Made by a program: the position numbers and the translations under genes. Under the pieces are notes generated by a model. That model ran no database searches and was not told the DNA's origin. It was given only the letters and a program-made list of their open reading frames with translations. Shown here piece after piece: positions 16,389 through 24,870 of a stretch of 36,566 nt of DNA (position 1 is its first letter; each line of letters begins with the position of its first letter). Source of the DNA: an uncultured Actinomyces sp. (GTDB taxonomy: Bacteria; Actinomycetota; Actinomycetes; Actinomycetales; Actinomycetaceae); assembly GCA_938040725.1 (NCBI GenBank), contig CALHZX010000030.1, positions 1-36,566 on the forward strand, written 5' to 3'.

Positions 16389-17225
16389 TTAGGAGAGCCT
16401 GCCCGCCTGTACGTGGCGTGCGACGTCGCGCCCCACCTGGGCCCCGTAGACGATCCCCGCGCAGTAGTGGGTGATCCACCTGCTCAGGCCGGCCTCGTCG
16501 GCGCTCACCCACCCGGCGAGCTCCCGCCCCCCGCGCGCGGGATCCAGCGCGTCGTAGGCGCTCGGCACGCACACGCCTGTCGGGTCGACGCCGCGCGTGA
16601 CGAGGATCCACCGCGCCAGGCCGCTTCCCACGACGGACGAGGCCGGGGCGAAGACGCGCCGGAAACGGAAGTGGGCGGTCAGCGCGGCGGCGACGGCGAG
16701 GGCGGGGGCATCGCTGCGCGCGTAGGCGAGGGCGGGGGCGAGCAGGGCGGAATCCGTAGGCAGGGCGACGGCGTTGGCCTGGGCGAGGCCGGAGGCCACG
16801 AGACCGGAACAGGCATCCCGATGCAGCCCCGCAATCAGCGCCGGAAGGGGTGTCGGGGCGACGCGCGCACCGCCCTGGGAACGCGTGTTCAGGGCGGGGA
16901 AACGCGAAGCGAGGTTCCACTGCGAGCGCCAAATCCCCAGGGCGAGGGCAACCCCCGGATCGGATGCAGGCCCGCCCTCGTCTCCCATGGACGCGGCGCG
17001 CACGTCGTCGACGCTCGTGCGGGCGCCCTCGATGATGGACAGGGCAGCGGCCTCGCGGACGGCCGCCTCGGCGCGGGCCTCCTCCCAGCCTCGGCGCAAC
17101 CCCTCACTGAAGCGCAGGTCGGCGAGCGCGGCGTGCGCCTCGTTCATAGCGGATGCAACGTCGGGGCGGGCGGCGGCCGCGCGCAGCACGGCGGGTGCGG
17201 GGTCGACGAGGGCTTCGATACTCAC
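16389..17225 (-). CDS. Conserved protein with Fic-like N-terminal helices
   Basis: A 278-residue soluble Ala-rich protein, equivalent in position to M. tuberculosis Rv3662c. The segment from about 37 to 75 (LRFSEGLRRGWEEARAEAA, then SIIEGARTSVDDVRAASM) resembles the N-terminal helices of Fic/Doc-type proteins. The catalytic HPFxxGNGR motif is not present, so AMP-transfer activity is not supported. The start is GTG 17225, preceded exactly six bases away by TAGTGT, a -10-like box; this suggests a leaderless mRNA. It is divergent from, and only 17 bp apart from, the next gene. Confidence 0.6.
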   Translation of the reverse strand: MSIEALVDPAPAVLRAAAARPDVASAMNEAHAALADLRFSEGLRRGWEEARAEAAVREAAALSIIEGARTSVDDVRAASMGDEGGPASDPGVALALGIWRSQWNLASRFPALNTRSQGGARVAPTPLPALIAGLHRDACSGLVASGLAQANAVALPTDSALLAPALAYARSDAPALAVAAALTAHFRFRRVFAPASSVVGSGLARWILVTRGVDPTGVCVPSAYDALDPARGGRELAGWVSADEAGLSRWITHYCAGIVYGAQVGRDVARHVQAGRLS

Positions 17226-17230
17226 CCCTC

Positions 17231-17237
17231 TACACTA
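17231..17237. promoter_or_regulatory. Shared bidirectional -10 box (TACACTA)
   Basis: On the plus strand TACACT is followed by six bases and ATG 17243. On the minus strand the same bases read TAGTGT, followed by six bases and GTG 17225. One symmetric element would serve two divergent leaderless genes. Confidence 0.6.
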
Positions 17238-17242
17238 GGGGC

Positions 17243-18172
17243 ATGACGCTTTTGCAGCATCGAAACTTCTCCGCGCGCCTGCGCTCGGGGTTGTTCGCAT
17301 TCGTTTTCGCGCCGGTTGCCCTGGTGTTCCTGGGTTCGTCGATGGTCGACGTACAGGCCTTGGCCTCGGTCGGTCAGCCGCTGGCCTCGGTGGAGGGCCT
17401 CATCGGCATGGCGCTCGCGTCGCTGCTGCTCGCCCTCATCGCGCTCAACTGCGAGGAGTCGAGCGCGGGCATGGTCGTGACTTTCGTGTGGTCGCTCGCC
17501 GTGGGGGTCGCGCAGTTCCTGGGTGTGGTGCGTCTGCCGCTGCTCATGAAGTCCTCGGTGGGCCGCGAAGACATGCTCGCCGGCGTCCTGTGGTGTATGT
17601 ACCCGGTGTGCCTCTCCCTCATACTCGGTGCGTGCGCGCTGACGATCAAGTCGGTGCGGGTGCGCGCGGGCAAGGACACGCGCATGCCTCTCGCGCGCGT
17701 GCACCGTCACGCGTTCGGCACGACGGTCGCGCTCCCGGCCGCGATCGCCGCAGGCGTGCTGATGGTGGGGGCGGCGCCCTCGGATTCGACAAACGTCGCG
17801 GCGATGGGCCTGGAGGGAATTCTCGAGGGCCACACCCTCGCTCCGCTGTTCGCCCTCGGCGCGGGCCTGGCGTTCGCCGTCTTGGTGGTGAACGCCCGTT
17901 GGTCGATCACGGGCACGCAGATCGCGACGTGGACGATCCTCGTGCTGCCGAGTTACGTGGTCTTGCCGGTGTGGGCGTCGCTCACGGGCAATGTGATCGT
18001 TCCCGGTTCCTCGATTCTCACGAAACTCTCCCTCGCAAGCCCTCCCCTGGCGGCCCTGGGAATGGCGACGGGCTGCGCGTCGATGGGGGTTCTGTGGGCG
18101 CGGGTGCGCGCTCTGAAGAACCTCGATGCGTCGCAGGCCGCATCGACGAATGAGGGGCCTGCCGAGGCCTAA
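17243..18172 (+). CDS. Polytopic membrane protein of unknown function
   Basis: A 309-residue protein with about eight hydrophobic segments (around 15-32, 55-70, 78-95, 115-135, 160-180, 195-215, 225-245 and 265-285). The C-terminus is hydrophilic. No signature of a known transporter family is recognised. ATG 17243 follows a TACACT box by exactly six bases, fitting leaderless translation; an SD-like AGGGG overlaps the same six bases. The gene ends 54 bases before the next start, so the two may be partly co-transcribed. Confidence 0.7.
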   Translation: MTLLQHRNFSARLRSGLFAFVFAPVALVFLGSSMVDVQALASVGQPLASVEGLIGMALASLLLALIALNCEESSAGMVVTFVWSLAVGVAQFLGVVRLPLLMKSSVGREDMLAGVLWCMYPVCLSLILGACALTIKSVRVRAGKDTRMPLARVHRHAFGTTVALPAAIAAGVLMVGAAPSDSTNVAAMGLEGILEGHTLAPLFALGAGLAFAVLVVNARWSITGTQIATWTILVLPSYVVLPVWASLTGNVIVPGSSILTKLSLASPPLAALGMATGCASMGVLWARVRALKNLDASQAASTNEGPAEA

Positions 18173-18182
18173 TGCGCGCAAG

Positions 18183-18220
18183 CGGTCTGACGGACCGTAA
18201 TATGTGGGCAGATACAAGGA
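18183..18220 (+). promoter_or_regulatory. Promoter with small dyad and strong RBS
   Basis: CGGTC-TGACG-GACCG (18183-18197) is a perfect 5-bp dyad directly abutting a -10-like TAATAT (18198-18203). AAGGAGGA follows at about 18216, before ATG 18227. The dyad could be an operator. Confidence 0.5.
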
Positions 18221-18226
18221 GGAAGC

Positions 18227-20134
18227 ATGTCCGAGAACGAGTTTGACGTCCAGCGCGACCGCGCCGAGGAGGACCGCGAGAACGTGGTGCTCACCGGTGA
18301 GGAGATCGAGCTGCCGGGCGAAGATTCCGACGCGTCGGCGATCATCGGCGAGTCCAGTGAGCCCATCCACACGGGCGAGATCGAGTCGGTTGCAATCGGC
18401 GGCCTGACGGGACGCGTTCCGACTGCTGCCCCGCTCAAGCCCACGATCGAGGACAAGATTTCCACGGGCGAGCTGCCCGTCGTCACCGCCCCCGAGGGCG
18501 ACCTCCCGGTCGTGTCCACCACTGACGAGGCCGAGGCTGCTTCCGAGGCGACGTCTCATTCCGCGGATGACACGCAGGGCAACGCCGAGCAGGCACCCGC
18601 CGACACCGACGCTCACGCGGAGACGGCGAACGATTCGGAGGGCGCGCAGAGTAGCGACACCACGGATGAGGCTTCCTCCGAGGAACACGCCGAGGATGCC
18701 CCCACGCAGACCTCCGAGAACGCCGCCGACCAGCAGGAAGTGTCGGCCGACGAGGAGCCCGCCGCCAGTGCAGCCGACGACGCGCCTGAGACCAGCCAGG
18801 ACGACGCGGAACCCGCACACTCGACGGATGAGGGCGCCGAGGCCTCCGACCAGGACGAGACACCGTCAACGGACGCCACGCTCGAAGCCGAGGACTCGTC
18901 CGACGAGACCGACACCCCCGAGGAACCGGAGCCCTCGCGCACGCCTGTCATGACGCCCGCGCAGGCAGCTGCGGCGCTGGGCCTGAACCTGGATGACGCA
19001 TTCACGAAGGCCGATAAGCCCACTGACGCGGAGGAGCCCGCTGAGGCCACGGAGCCCACCGAGACCGCCGATTCCGATGACGATTCCACCGAGGAGTCGA
19101 AGGACGCAGACGAGGCGAAGGAAGCGGACGAGGCCGGGGAAACAACCTCGGCCGTCGGTGGCGCCGCCGCCGAGCACCCGCTTGTCTCGCGCCGATCCAT
19201 GATCTTCGGTGACGACGAGCCGACGACCCCATCGATCCCGGCGCTCACACCCACCGACCAGGCCGAGCCGGCCTCGTCGGACGAGACCGACGCTTCCTCC
19301 ACCGAGCTCGACCAGCCCGCCGCGGATCCCGCCCCCTTCACCGAGCCGACGGCCCAGCTGCCCACCCAGGCGGCCCAGGCCTCGTACTCCTTCGAGGACC
19401 AGGACGCCGCCGAAGAGGTACGCCCACGCCGCCGTTCCCTGCTGGGTGAGAGCAATGAGGACGCCGAGGCCGCGACCCTGGCCGCGATCGCATCGACCGC
19501 CGCACGCGGCGACAAGTCCAACTCCGGCCGACTGGACGACGAGCTCTTCTCCGCCGCCCCGCAGGTCACGGAGATGCCCTCGCGCACGGGCGCACACTGG
19601 CTCTCGCTCCTGCTGTTCCTCATCCTCACGCCGGTCGGCTGGTACCTGGCCGCCGACGCGGGCGCGCGCATGACGCTGGCCGACGCCGCGCCGATGTACA
19701 CGGGCGTCGCCTCGATGCTCGCGCTCGGCGAGCTGCTGGGCTCGCTCATCATCGCCGCGATCCTGTTCATGGTGGCGCGCCGTTCCTCGCTGGGCGCCTG
19801 GCTGACGGGCCTGGGGATGCTAATCGTTGGCCTGCCGTGGGTCATGGCCCCCGGCATCACGGCCACGTCGGCGCTGGCCGCGCTGACCACGCTGACCAAC
19901 ACGGGCTCCCTGGGGGCGAACCTGTCGCACCACCTGCAGGCCTCCGGCTACTCGGGCCGTTTCGTCCTGCTGGGCGTGGCGCTCCTTGGCCTGGCGTACG
20001 TGTCACACTCGGCGCGCCGCACCGGCCGCGACGAGGAGGCCCTACGCACCTTGATCGAGGCCACGAACCCGGCGGGCGCCTTCTACTCCAAGCGCGCACG
20101 TAAGAAGGCAGCGAAGGACGCGGCCCGCAAGTGA
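18227..20134 (+). CDS. Acidic-domain membrane protein
   Basis: A 635-residue protein. Residues 1-430 are highly acidic and low-complexity (Asp, Glu, Ala, Ser, Thr, with recurrent EEPAEATEPTETADSDDD-type runs) and are likely disordered. From about 460 to 595 there are four membrane helices (LSLLLFLILTPVGWYLAA, GVASMLALGELLGSLIIAAILFM in part, and two more). The tail is Lys/Arg-rich, ending KRARKKAAKDAARK. The position matches the membrane protein next to EphE in mycobacteria (Rv3669). RBS AAGGAGGA precedes ATG. The last bases overlap the hydrolase start (GTGA). Function unknown; the acidic region may bind cations or cationic partners in the cytoplasm. Confidence 0.7.
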   Translation: MSENEFDVQRDRAEEDRENVVLTGEEIELPGEDSDASAIIGESSEPIHTGEIESVAIGGLTGRVPTAAPLKPTIEDKISTGELPVVTAPEGDLPVVSTTDEAEAASEATSHSADDTQGNAEQAPADTDAHAETANDSEGAQSSDTTDEASSEEHAEDAPTQTSENAADQQEVSADEEPAASAADDAPETSQDDAEPAHSTDEGAEASDQDETPSTDATLEAEDSSDETDTPEEPEPSRTPVMTPAQAAAALGLNLDDAFTKADKPTDAEEPAEATEPTETADSDDDSTEESKDADEAKEADEAGETTSAVGGAAAEHPLVSRRSMIFGDDEPTTPSIPALTPTDQAEPASSDETDASSTELDQPAADPAPFTEPTAQLPTQAAQASYSFEDQDAAEEVRPRRRSLLGESNEDAEAATLAAIASTAARGDKSNSGRLDDELFSAAPQVTEMPSRTGAHWLSLLLFLILTPVGWYLAADAGARMTLADAAPMYTGVASMLALGELLGSLIIAAILFMVARRSSLGAWLTGLGMLIVGLPWVMAPGITATSALAALTTLTNTGSLGANLSHHLQASGYSGRFVLLGVALLGLAYVSHSARRTGRDEEALRTLIEATNPAGAFYSKRARKKAAKDAARK

Positions 20135-21036
20135 AGACTTTGATTCCCGCCAGCGCGATCGAGCTCGAGGGTCCGTGGACTCACCGGCACGTGAGCGCTG
20201 GCGGCGCCGCATTCCACGTCGCCGACATGGGCGAGGGCATGGACCATGCGCTCGTTCTTCTCCACGGCTTCCCCGAGCACTGGTGGGCATGGCGCGACGT
20301 CCTGCCCGCGCTCGCCGAGTCGACGTCGCGCGTGTTCGCCCTTGATTTACGAGGCTTTGGCGCCTCCGACCTGACGCGCGGGGACTGCAACCTCACCCAG
20401 ATGGCGAACGACGTCATCGCCGTCGTACGCGCCCTCGGTATTACCTCCTTCTCGGTGGCTGGTATGGGTATCGGGGGCACGATCGCGTGGATGATCGGCG
20501 CCCTCGCGCCCCTTGAGCTGCGGTCGGTGGCCGTCCTGTCGGCCCCTCATCCGCTGGGCGTTCAGCCGGTCATTGGCCGCGCGCCGTGGGCGGGTGGACG
20601 CGTGCTGCAGGGACGCCTCGCGCTGCCCACGGGACGCGAACATGCGCTGCGGTCCGGGTCGCTTGTGACGACCGTCTATCGCGCGTGGGCCTCGCCCGGG
20701 AACGTGGACGGCCTCGTCTCCCAGTCAGGAACGTACCGGGCCGCGCTGCGTCGCCCTTTCGCTGCGCATACCGCGCTGCGTGGCCTGACCGCTGCACGCA
20801 AGATCTCTCGCGAGGAACGACGCATCCTCACGGAGCCTTTGCGCGTACCCGTGCTGTCTCTGGTTGGCCGCGATGACGGGGCATGGTCGGCGCTCGATCA
20901 CGCGGCGGACGCCCATTTCGTGGATGCGCCGCTCACGCAGGTCGTCATTCGCGAGGCCGGCCATTTCCTCCCCGAAGAAGCTCCCCAGGCGGTCGTCGAC
21001 GCTCTGTCACAGCACGTCTGCGCACACACCAAATAA
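20131..21036 (+). CDS. Alpha/beta hydrolase fold protein, nucleophile missing
   Basis: A 301-residue alpha/beta hydrolase of the epoxide-hydrolase-like branch (HGFPEHWWAWR at 45-55, DLRGFGASD at 72-80). The nucleophile elbow, expected as G-x-[S/D]-x-G, reads GMGIG at 111-115 with Gly at the nucleophile position. The acid-base end retains VGRDDGAW and EAGHFLPEEAP with the usual His. The protein is therefore probably not a normal hydrolase; a non-catalytic or binding role is inferred. GTG 20131 overlaps the upstream stop. The neighbourhood corresponds to M. tuberculosis ephE (Rv3670). Confidence 0.82.
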   Translation: MKTLIPASAIELEGPWTHRHVSAGGAAFHVADMGEGMDHALVLLHGFPEHWWAWRDVLPALAESTSRVFALDLRGFGASDLTRGDCNLTQMANDVIAVVRALGITSFSVAGMGIGGTIAWMIGALAPLELRSVAVLSAPHPLGVQPVIGRAPWAGGRVLQGRLALPTGREHALRSGSLVTTVYRAWASPGNVDGLVSQSGTYRAALRRPFAAHTALRGLTAARKISREERRILTEPLRVPVLSLVGRDDGAWSALDHAADAHFVDAPLTQVVIREAGHFLPEEAPQAVVDALSQHVCAHTK

Positions 21037-21072
21037 AGCATTTTCATTAGACAGCTCACACAAAACACTAAA

Positions 21073-21106
21073 TGAAACGCGTTTCACCTGATAGATAGGG
21101 CATAAT
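21073..21106 (+). promoter_or_regulatory. crp upstream palindrome and -10-like box
   Basis: TGAAACGCGTTTCA (21073-21086) is a perfect 14-bp palindrome, followed by CATAAT at 21101-21106. Further down the leader, GCCCGA-GCAA-TCGGGC (21177-21192) forms a tetraloop hairpin just before the RBS GGAAGGAG. The palindrome could be an operator for a regulator that is not identified here. Confidence 0.55.
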
Positions 21107-21215
21107 GGTGTGATGCGCGGTACCTTCTCGTGAGCGGTATTACGTATGGGAACCACTGCGCAGTCCAAATCGGAACGCCCGAGCAATCGGGCACGAGCGG
21201 AAGGAGCTCCGCACA

Positions 21216-21899
21216 ATGATCGGTGACGGAAACTTCATCAGCCAGGTGCCGCTGTTCGGTGGCCTTGATGATGCACAGCAGGTGTCCCTCCAGCAGAAGA
21301 TGGGTCATACCACCCTGCGTCGCGGAGAGACTCTCTTCGACGAAGGCGATCTCGGTGATCGCCTTTACATCGTGACCGAGGGCAAGGTGAAGCTCGGCCA
21401 CACGTCCAGCGACGGACGCGAGTCCCTGCTCGCAGTCCTGGGCCCCGGTGAGATCATCGGTGAACTCACGCTCTTCGATCCGGGCCCGCGTTCGACCACC
21501 GCGACTGCCGTTTCCCCGGCGTCGCTTCTCTACCTCGAGCACGAGGACCTCATGCACGTGCTCGACACCAACCCCACCCTGGCCAAGCACATGCTGCGTG
21601 CCCTCGCACAGCGCCTGCGCCGCACCAACGAGTCCCTCTCGGATCTCGTGTTCTCCGACGTTCCCGGCCGTGTCGCCAAGGCTCTCCTGGACCTTGCAGA
21701 CCGCTTCGGCACCGCGACCGATAAGGGCGTCCACGTCCCCCACGACCTCACGCAGGAAGAGCTCGCCCAGCTGGTTGGCGCCTCCCGTGAGACCGTCAAC
21801 AAGTCTCTGGCCGACTTCGTGTCGCGCGGCTGGATCCGTCTGGAAGGTCGTGCTGTGACCCTCCTTGACGTCGATCGCCTGGCGCGTCGCGCTCGCTGA
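21216..21899 (+). CDS. glxR: Crp/GlxR-type cAMP-responsive regulator
   Basis: A 227-residue Crp-Fnr family regulator. The N-terminal cyclic-nucleotide domain has the phosphate-binding cassette GEIIGELTLFDPGPRSTTA (78-96), including the conserved E83 and R92-S93. A long dimer helix follows (HMLRALAQRLRRTNESLSDLVF). The winged-helix domain has LTQEELAQLVGASRETVNKSL as recognition unit. Length and sequence match actinobacterial GlxR (M. tuberculosis Crp, Rv3676). RBS GGAAGGAG is followed by ATG 21216. A strong terminator follows the stop. It is probably a global regulator binding TGTGA-N6-TCACA-type sites; I did not find a clear such site in its own leader. Confidence 0.92.
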   Translation: MIGDGNFISQVPLFGGLDDAQQVSLQQKMGHTTLRRGETLFDEGDLGDRLYIVTEGKVKLGHTSSDGRESLLAVLGPGEIIGELTLFDPGPRSTTATAVSPASLLYLEHEDLMHVLDTNPTLAKHMLRALAQRLRRTNESLSDLVFSDVPGRVAKALLDLADRFGTATDKGVHVPHDLTQEELAQLVGASRETVNKSLADFVSRGWIRLEGRAVTLLDVDRLARRAR

Positions 21900-21912
21900 C
21901 CTCAGCTCACGG

Positions 21913-21945
21913 GTTGGGCCCGGCACCATTGGTGCCGGGCCCAAC
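21913..21945 (+). terminator. crp terminator
   Basis: GTTGGGCCCGGCACC and its exact complement form a perfect 15-bp stem with an ATT loop, followed by CTATTTGTTG. Confidence 0.85.
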
Positions 21946-21968
21946 CTATTTGTTGTCTCCCACAGCAA

Positions 21969-22019
21969 ACGAGGCCGCGGCCCGCATGCGGTCAACGCAC
22001 ACGCCAGCCACGGCCTCGT
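21969..22019. terminator. Inverted ACGAGGCC pair after DUF4177-type gene
   Basis: ACGAGGCCGCGGC (21969-21981) and GCCACGGCCTCGT (22007-22019) pair with one mismatch around 25 bases. It lies past the minus-strand stop at 22053 and probably ends that transcript. Both arms carry the over-represented octamer. Confidence 0.5.
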
Positions 22020-22052
22020 CGTATTCGATTGATTGCGCGCGGATAGTGCGCG

Positions 22053-22232
22053 TCAGTTCTGGACGGTGGGAGCTTCCTCAATCGGACGCTTGAGGTAGGC
22101 CACCAGGTTCTCCGAACCCGTGGGGCCGGGGATCACCTGGACGAGTTCCCACCCGTCAGCGCCCCACTGGTCGAGGATTGCTTTCGTCGCGTGCGTGAGC
22201 AGCGGAATCGTGGAGTATTCCCATTTAGTCAT
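22053..22232 (-). CDS. Small DUF4177-type protein
   Basis: A 59-residue protein, MTKWEYSTIPLLTHATKAIL, then DQWGADGWELVQVIPGP, and ending APTVQN. The pattern of an N-terminal WEY strand, a helix with a leucine/alanine face, then GADGWELV and a Tyr-Leu-Lys strand is characteristic of DUF4177-like proteins. AGGATG lies upstream of the ATG. Such a gene lies between crp and whiB4 in several actinobacteria. Function unknown. It is followed in transcription by the inverted ACGAGGCC hairpin. Confidence 0.8.
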   Translation of the reverse strand: MTKWEYSTIPLLTHATKAILDQWGADGWELVQVIPGPTGSENLVAYLKRPIEEAPTVQN

Positions 22233-22241
22233 GATTTCATC

Positions 22242-22592
22242 CTACCCGCCCGCCATCTGAGGGCGCACGAAGGACAGAACTTTTGGGACGTGGGGGCTGC
22301 GGAGCTCGCGCGCGAGGGGTTCATCGGAGGTGCGCAGCCACTCCAACCAGTTCTCCGCGTGCGGGTAGTGGCGTAGGATCGCGCGACGCTCACGCTCTGT
22401 CAGTCCGCCCCATACGCCGTAGTTGGCTTCGGACTCAAGCGCGTCGGCGAGGCATTCGAGGCGAACCTCGCATTCGTAGCAGCGCATACGAACCTGACGC
22501 TGCGAGGCACCCTGCACGAACAGCACGTCCGGTTCAATGGACGCGCAGAGCGCGCGGGCGACCCAGCTCTGGTCGTCGCCTTGCGTTGACAT
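22242..22592 (-). CDS. WhiB-family iron-sulfur transcription factor
   Basis: A 116-residue WhiB protein. The four cluster ligands are C16, C38, C41 and C47 (C-x21-C-x2-C-x5-C). The WhiB turn GVWGG is at 59-63, followed by a basic segment TERERRAILRHY. The position next to a divergent ponA and near crp matches M. tuberculosis WhiB4. ATG 22592 was chosen with GGAG seven bases upstream; an in-frame upstream extension lacks family features. It likely senses redox state or nitric oxide via a [4Fe-4S] cluster and controls nearby or distant genes with a sigma factor. Confidence 0.88.
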   Translation of the reverse strand: MSTQGDDQSWVARALCASIEPDVLFVQGASQRQVRMRCYECEVRLECLADALESEANYGVWGGLTERERRAILRHYPHAENWLEWLRTSDEPLARELRSPHVPKVLSFVRPQMAGG

Positions 22593-22760
22593 CGTGGAAC
22601 TCCACTTCACTGAATTTCGAGCCCTGCTTGTGACCATACACACATACGATTGCGGGTGCAAACGCTGCGACCACGATCAAGGCCATCAGGCGTGACTCAT
22701 CAGGCAATTCTCACGCGTCGCCACACGCCAGATGAGCACGCCGCCACGTAAGCTAGGAAC

Positions 22761-24869
22761 ATGTCGCACTCTCACTCTCGTGCCGTCCGACCGGCACAGC
22801 TGCTCGCACTGCTGCTGGCGTTCTTGAGCGTGTCCGCGCTCATGGGCGTCGTCGGGGCAGGCATGCTTGTCCCCGTCGCAGGCCCCACCGCGCTCGTCGC
22901 GAAGTCGGTTCCGTCCGTCTTCAACGAGCTGCCCGGCGACCTGCAGACGGTAGCTCCCGCCGAGGAGTCCCAGCTGCTGGATTCGTCCGGCGCCGTGATC
23001 GCGCACTTCTACGACAAGCAGCGCATCGTTGTGCCCAGCGCCAACATCGCTGACGTCATGAAGAAGGCGATCGTGGCGATTGAGGACAAGCGCTTCTACG
23101 AGCACAACGGCGTTGACGCCACCGGCATTGCGCGCGCGCTGGTCTCTAACTTGGGCGACAGCGGACGCCAGGGCGCCTCCACGATCACCCAGCAGTACGT
23201 GCGTAACTCGCTGGCCGAGCGCGGCTACCTCGAGGGCGACGCGGATCAGGTGAGCGCGGCGACCGAGCAGACCACCGAGCGTAAGCTCCGCGAGATGAAG
23301 TACGCGCTGGCACTGGAAAAGACCCAATCCAAGGATGAGATCCTCACGGGCTACCTCAACATTGCGCCCTTCGGTCCGATCACCTACGGCGTGGAGGCCG
23401 CTTCACAGCGCTACTTCTCCAAGTCGGCCTCTGAGCTGAACTACCTGGAAGCTGCGCTCCTCGCTGGCCTCGTTCAGTCCCCCGTCCAGTACGATCCGCT
23501 GACCCACCCCGAGGCCGCCCAGGAACGCCGCGACACGGTCCTGGCCACGATGCTTGAGCAGGGTGTCATCACGCAGGAGGAGTACGACCAGGGCATCGCG
23601 ACGAGCGTCGAGTCCATGCTCAATCCGACGGTATCCTCCGAGGGCTGCTCCGGTGCTCCGTCCACACAGGCTTACTTCTGCGACTACGTCCTCTCGCAGT
23701 TCCTGGAGGATTCGGCCTTCGGCTCCACGCGCATCGAGCGTGAGCGCCTGCTCAAGACGCAGGGCATCACCATTCGCACCACGCTGGACCCAGCGAAGCA
23801 GAGCGCAGCCTACGCGTCTCTCACGAACGCGATTCCCGTCGGCGACGCTTCCGGCCTGAACGACGCGATCGTCTCCCTGGATCCGCGCACCGGCAAGGTC
23901 CTCGCGATGGCCCAGAACACGACGTACGGCATCGAGAGTGGCCAGACGATGTCGAACTACTCGGCCGACGGCAACTTCCAGGTGGGTTCGACTTTCAAGG
24001 TGTTCACTCTCCTGGAGTGGTTCAAGGAAGGCCACTCGGCGTACGAAACCGTGGGTTCGAACAACACGTTCTACCCCAACGGAGCCTTCAAGTGTGATGG
24101 CCACTCCATCACCACTGAGGGCTATCAGGTCAATGACCTCGCAGGTAAGACCGGCTCCATGAACGTCGTGCGCGCGACGGGCCAGTCCGTCAACCAGGCC
24201 TTCGTGAACATGGCGTCGCGCGTGGACTTCTGTTCCATCTTCCAGACGGCCTACGACATGGGTATCACGGAGGACGGCGACGTTCCCTCGCCTTTCCCGG
24301 CCAACATCCTTGGTTCCGTGTCGAGCTCGCCGCTGCATATGGCGTCCGTGTTCGCGACGATCGCGAACTCCGGCCAGCAGTGCACGCCTCAGTCCATCGA
24401 GTCGGTGACCGACCGTAACGAGAACGTCCTCAAGGAGTTCTCGGCGGACTGCAAGGAGGTCATCTCCCCTGATGTCGCGAACAAGACGGCTGCTCTGCTG
24501 ACGGCGTCGGCCGGCCAGTACTACACGTCGACGCACCTGGGTGATGGCCGCCCCTTCGCCGCCAAGTCGGGTACCACCGACGGCCACGCAAACACGTGGC
24601 TGACGGGCTTCACGCCGTCGCTCGCGACGTCCGCGTGGGTGGGTCACGGCGACAACTCCTCGCAGGAAGTGTCTGGCGTTGTCATCAATGGCGTCTACCA
24701 CTCCGAGATCTTCGGTGAGACCTACGTCGGCCAGAACATCTGGGCTCCCTACATGACGCAGGCGCTGGCGGGCACCCCGGTGGAGGCCGTGTCGAACGCA
24801 AACATCGGTGCGTCCACTCCGCAGCGTGGCGCGACTCCGACGCCTGCCCCGTCGCCGTCGAGCCACTGA
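22761..24869 (+). CDS. ponA: Bifunctional class A penicillin-binding protein
   Basis: A 702-residue peptidoglycan synthase. A signal-anchor helix spans about 12-45. The glycosyltransferase (GT51) domain has EDKRFYEHNG with catalytic E108 and QGASTITQQ at 137-145. The transpeptidase domain has STFK with S410, SVN at 476-478 and KSGT at 602-605. The tail is Pro/Ser/Thr-rich, ending PAPSPSSH. It polymerises lipid II and cross-links stem peptides outside the membrane. ATG 22761 follows TAAGCT by six bases, suggesting a leaderless transcript. The metallophosphoesterase gene starts one base after its stop. The family member in mycobacteria is ponA2. Confidence 0.95.
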   Translation: MSHSHSRAVRPAQLLALLLAFLSVSALMGVVGAGMLVPVAGPTALVAKSVPSVFNELPGDLQTVAPAEESQLLDSSGAVIAHFYDKQRIVVPSANIADVMKKAIVAIEDKRFYEHNGVDATGIARALVSNLGDSGRQGASTITQQYVRNSLAERGYLEGDADQVSAATEQTTERKLREMKYALALEKTQSKDEILTGYLNIAPFGPITYGVEAASQRYFSKSASELNYLEAALLAGLVQSPVQYDPLTHPEAAQERRDTVLATMLEQGVITQEEYDQGIATSVESMLNPTVSSEGCSGAPSTQAYFCDYVLSQFLEDSAFGSTRIERERLLKTQGITIRTTLDPAKQSAAYASLTNAIPVGDASGLNDAIVSLDPRTGKVLAMAQNTTYGIESGQTMSNYSADGNFQVGSTFKVFTLLEWFKEGHSAYETVGSNNTFYPNGAFKCDGHSITTEGYQVNDLAGKTGSMNVVRATGQSVNQAFVNMASRVDFCSIFQTAYDMGITEDGDVPSPFPANILGSVSSSPLHMASVFATIANSGQQCTPQSIESVTDRNENVLKEFSADCKEVISPDVANKTAALLTASAGQYYTSTHLGDGRPFAAKSGTTDGHANTWLTGFTPSLATSAWVGHGDNSSQEVSGVVINGVYHSEIFGETYVGQNIWAPYMTQALAGTPVEAVSNANIGASTPQRGATPTPAPSPSSH

Positions 24870-24870
24870 G

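Noticed and set aside
17222..18820. Long minus-strand open frame over the membrane-protein genes
   Set aside because: Low-complexity Arg/His composition and antisense to two genes with good starts and RBS.
23403..24866. Long minus-strand open frame opposite ponA
   Set aside because: It is Arg/Gly/Val-rich with no family features and lies fully antisense to a textbook PBP; high GC keeps the antisense frame open.
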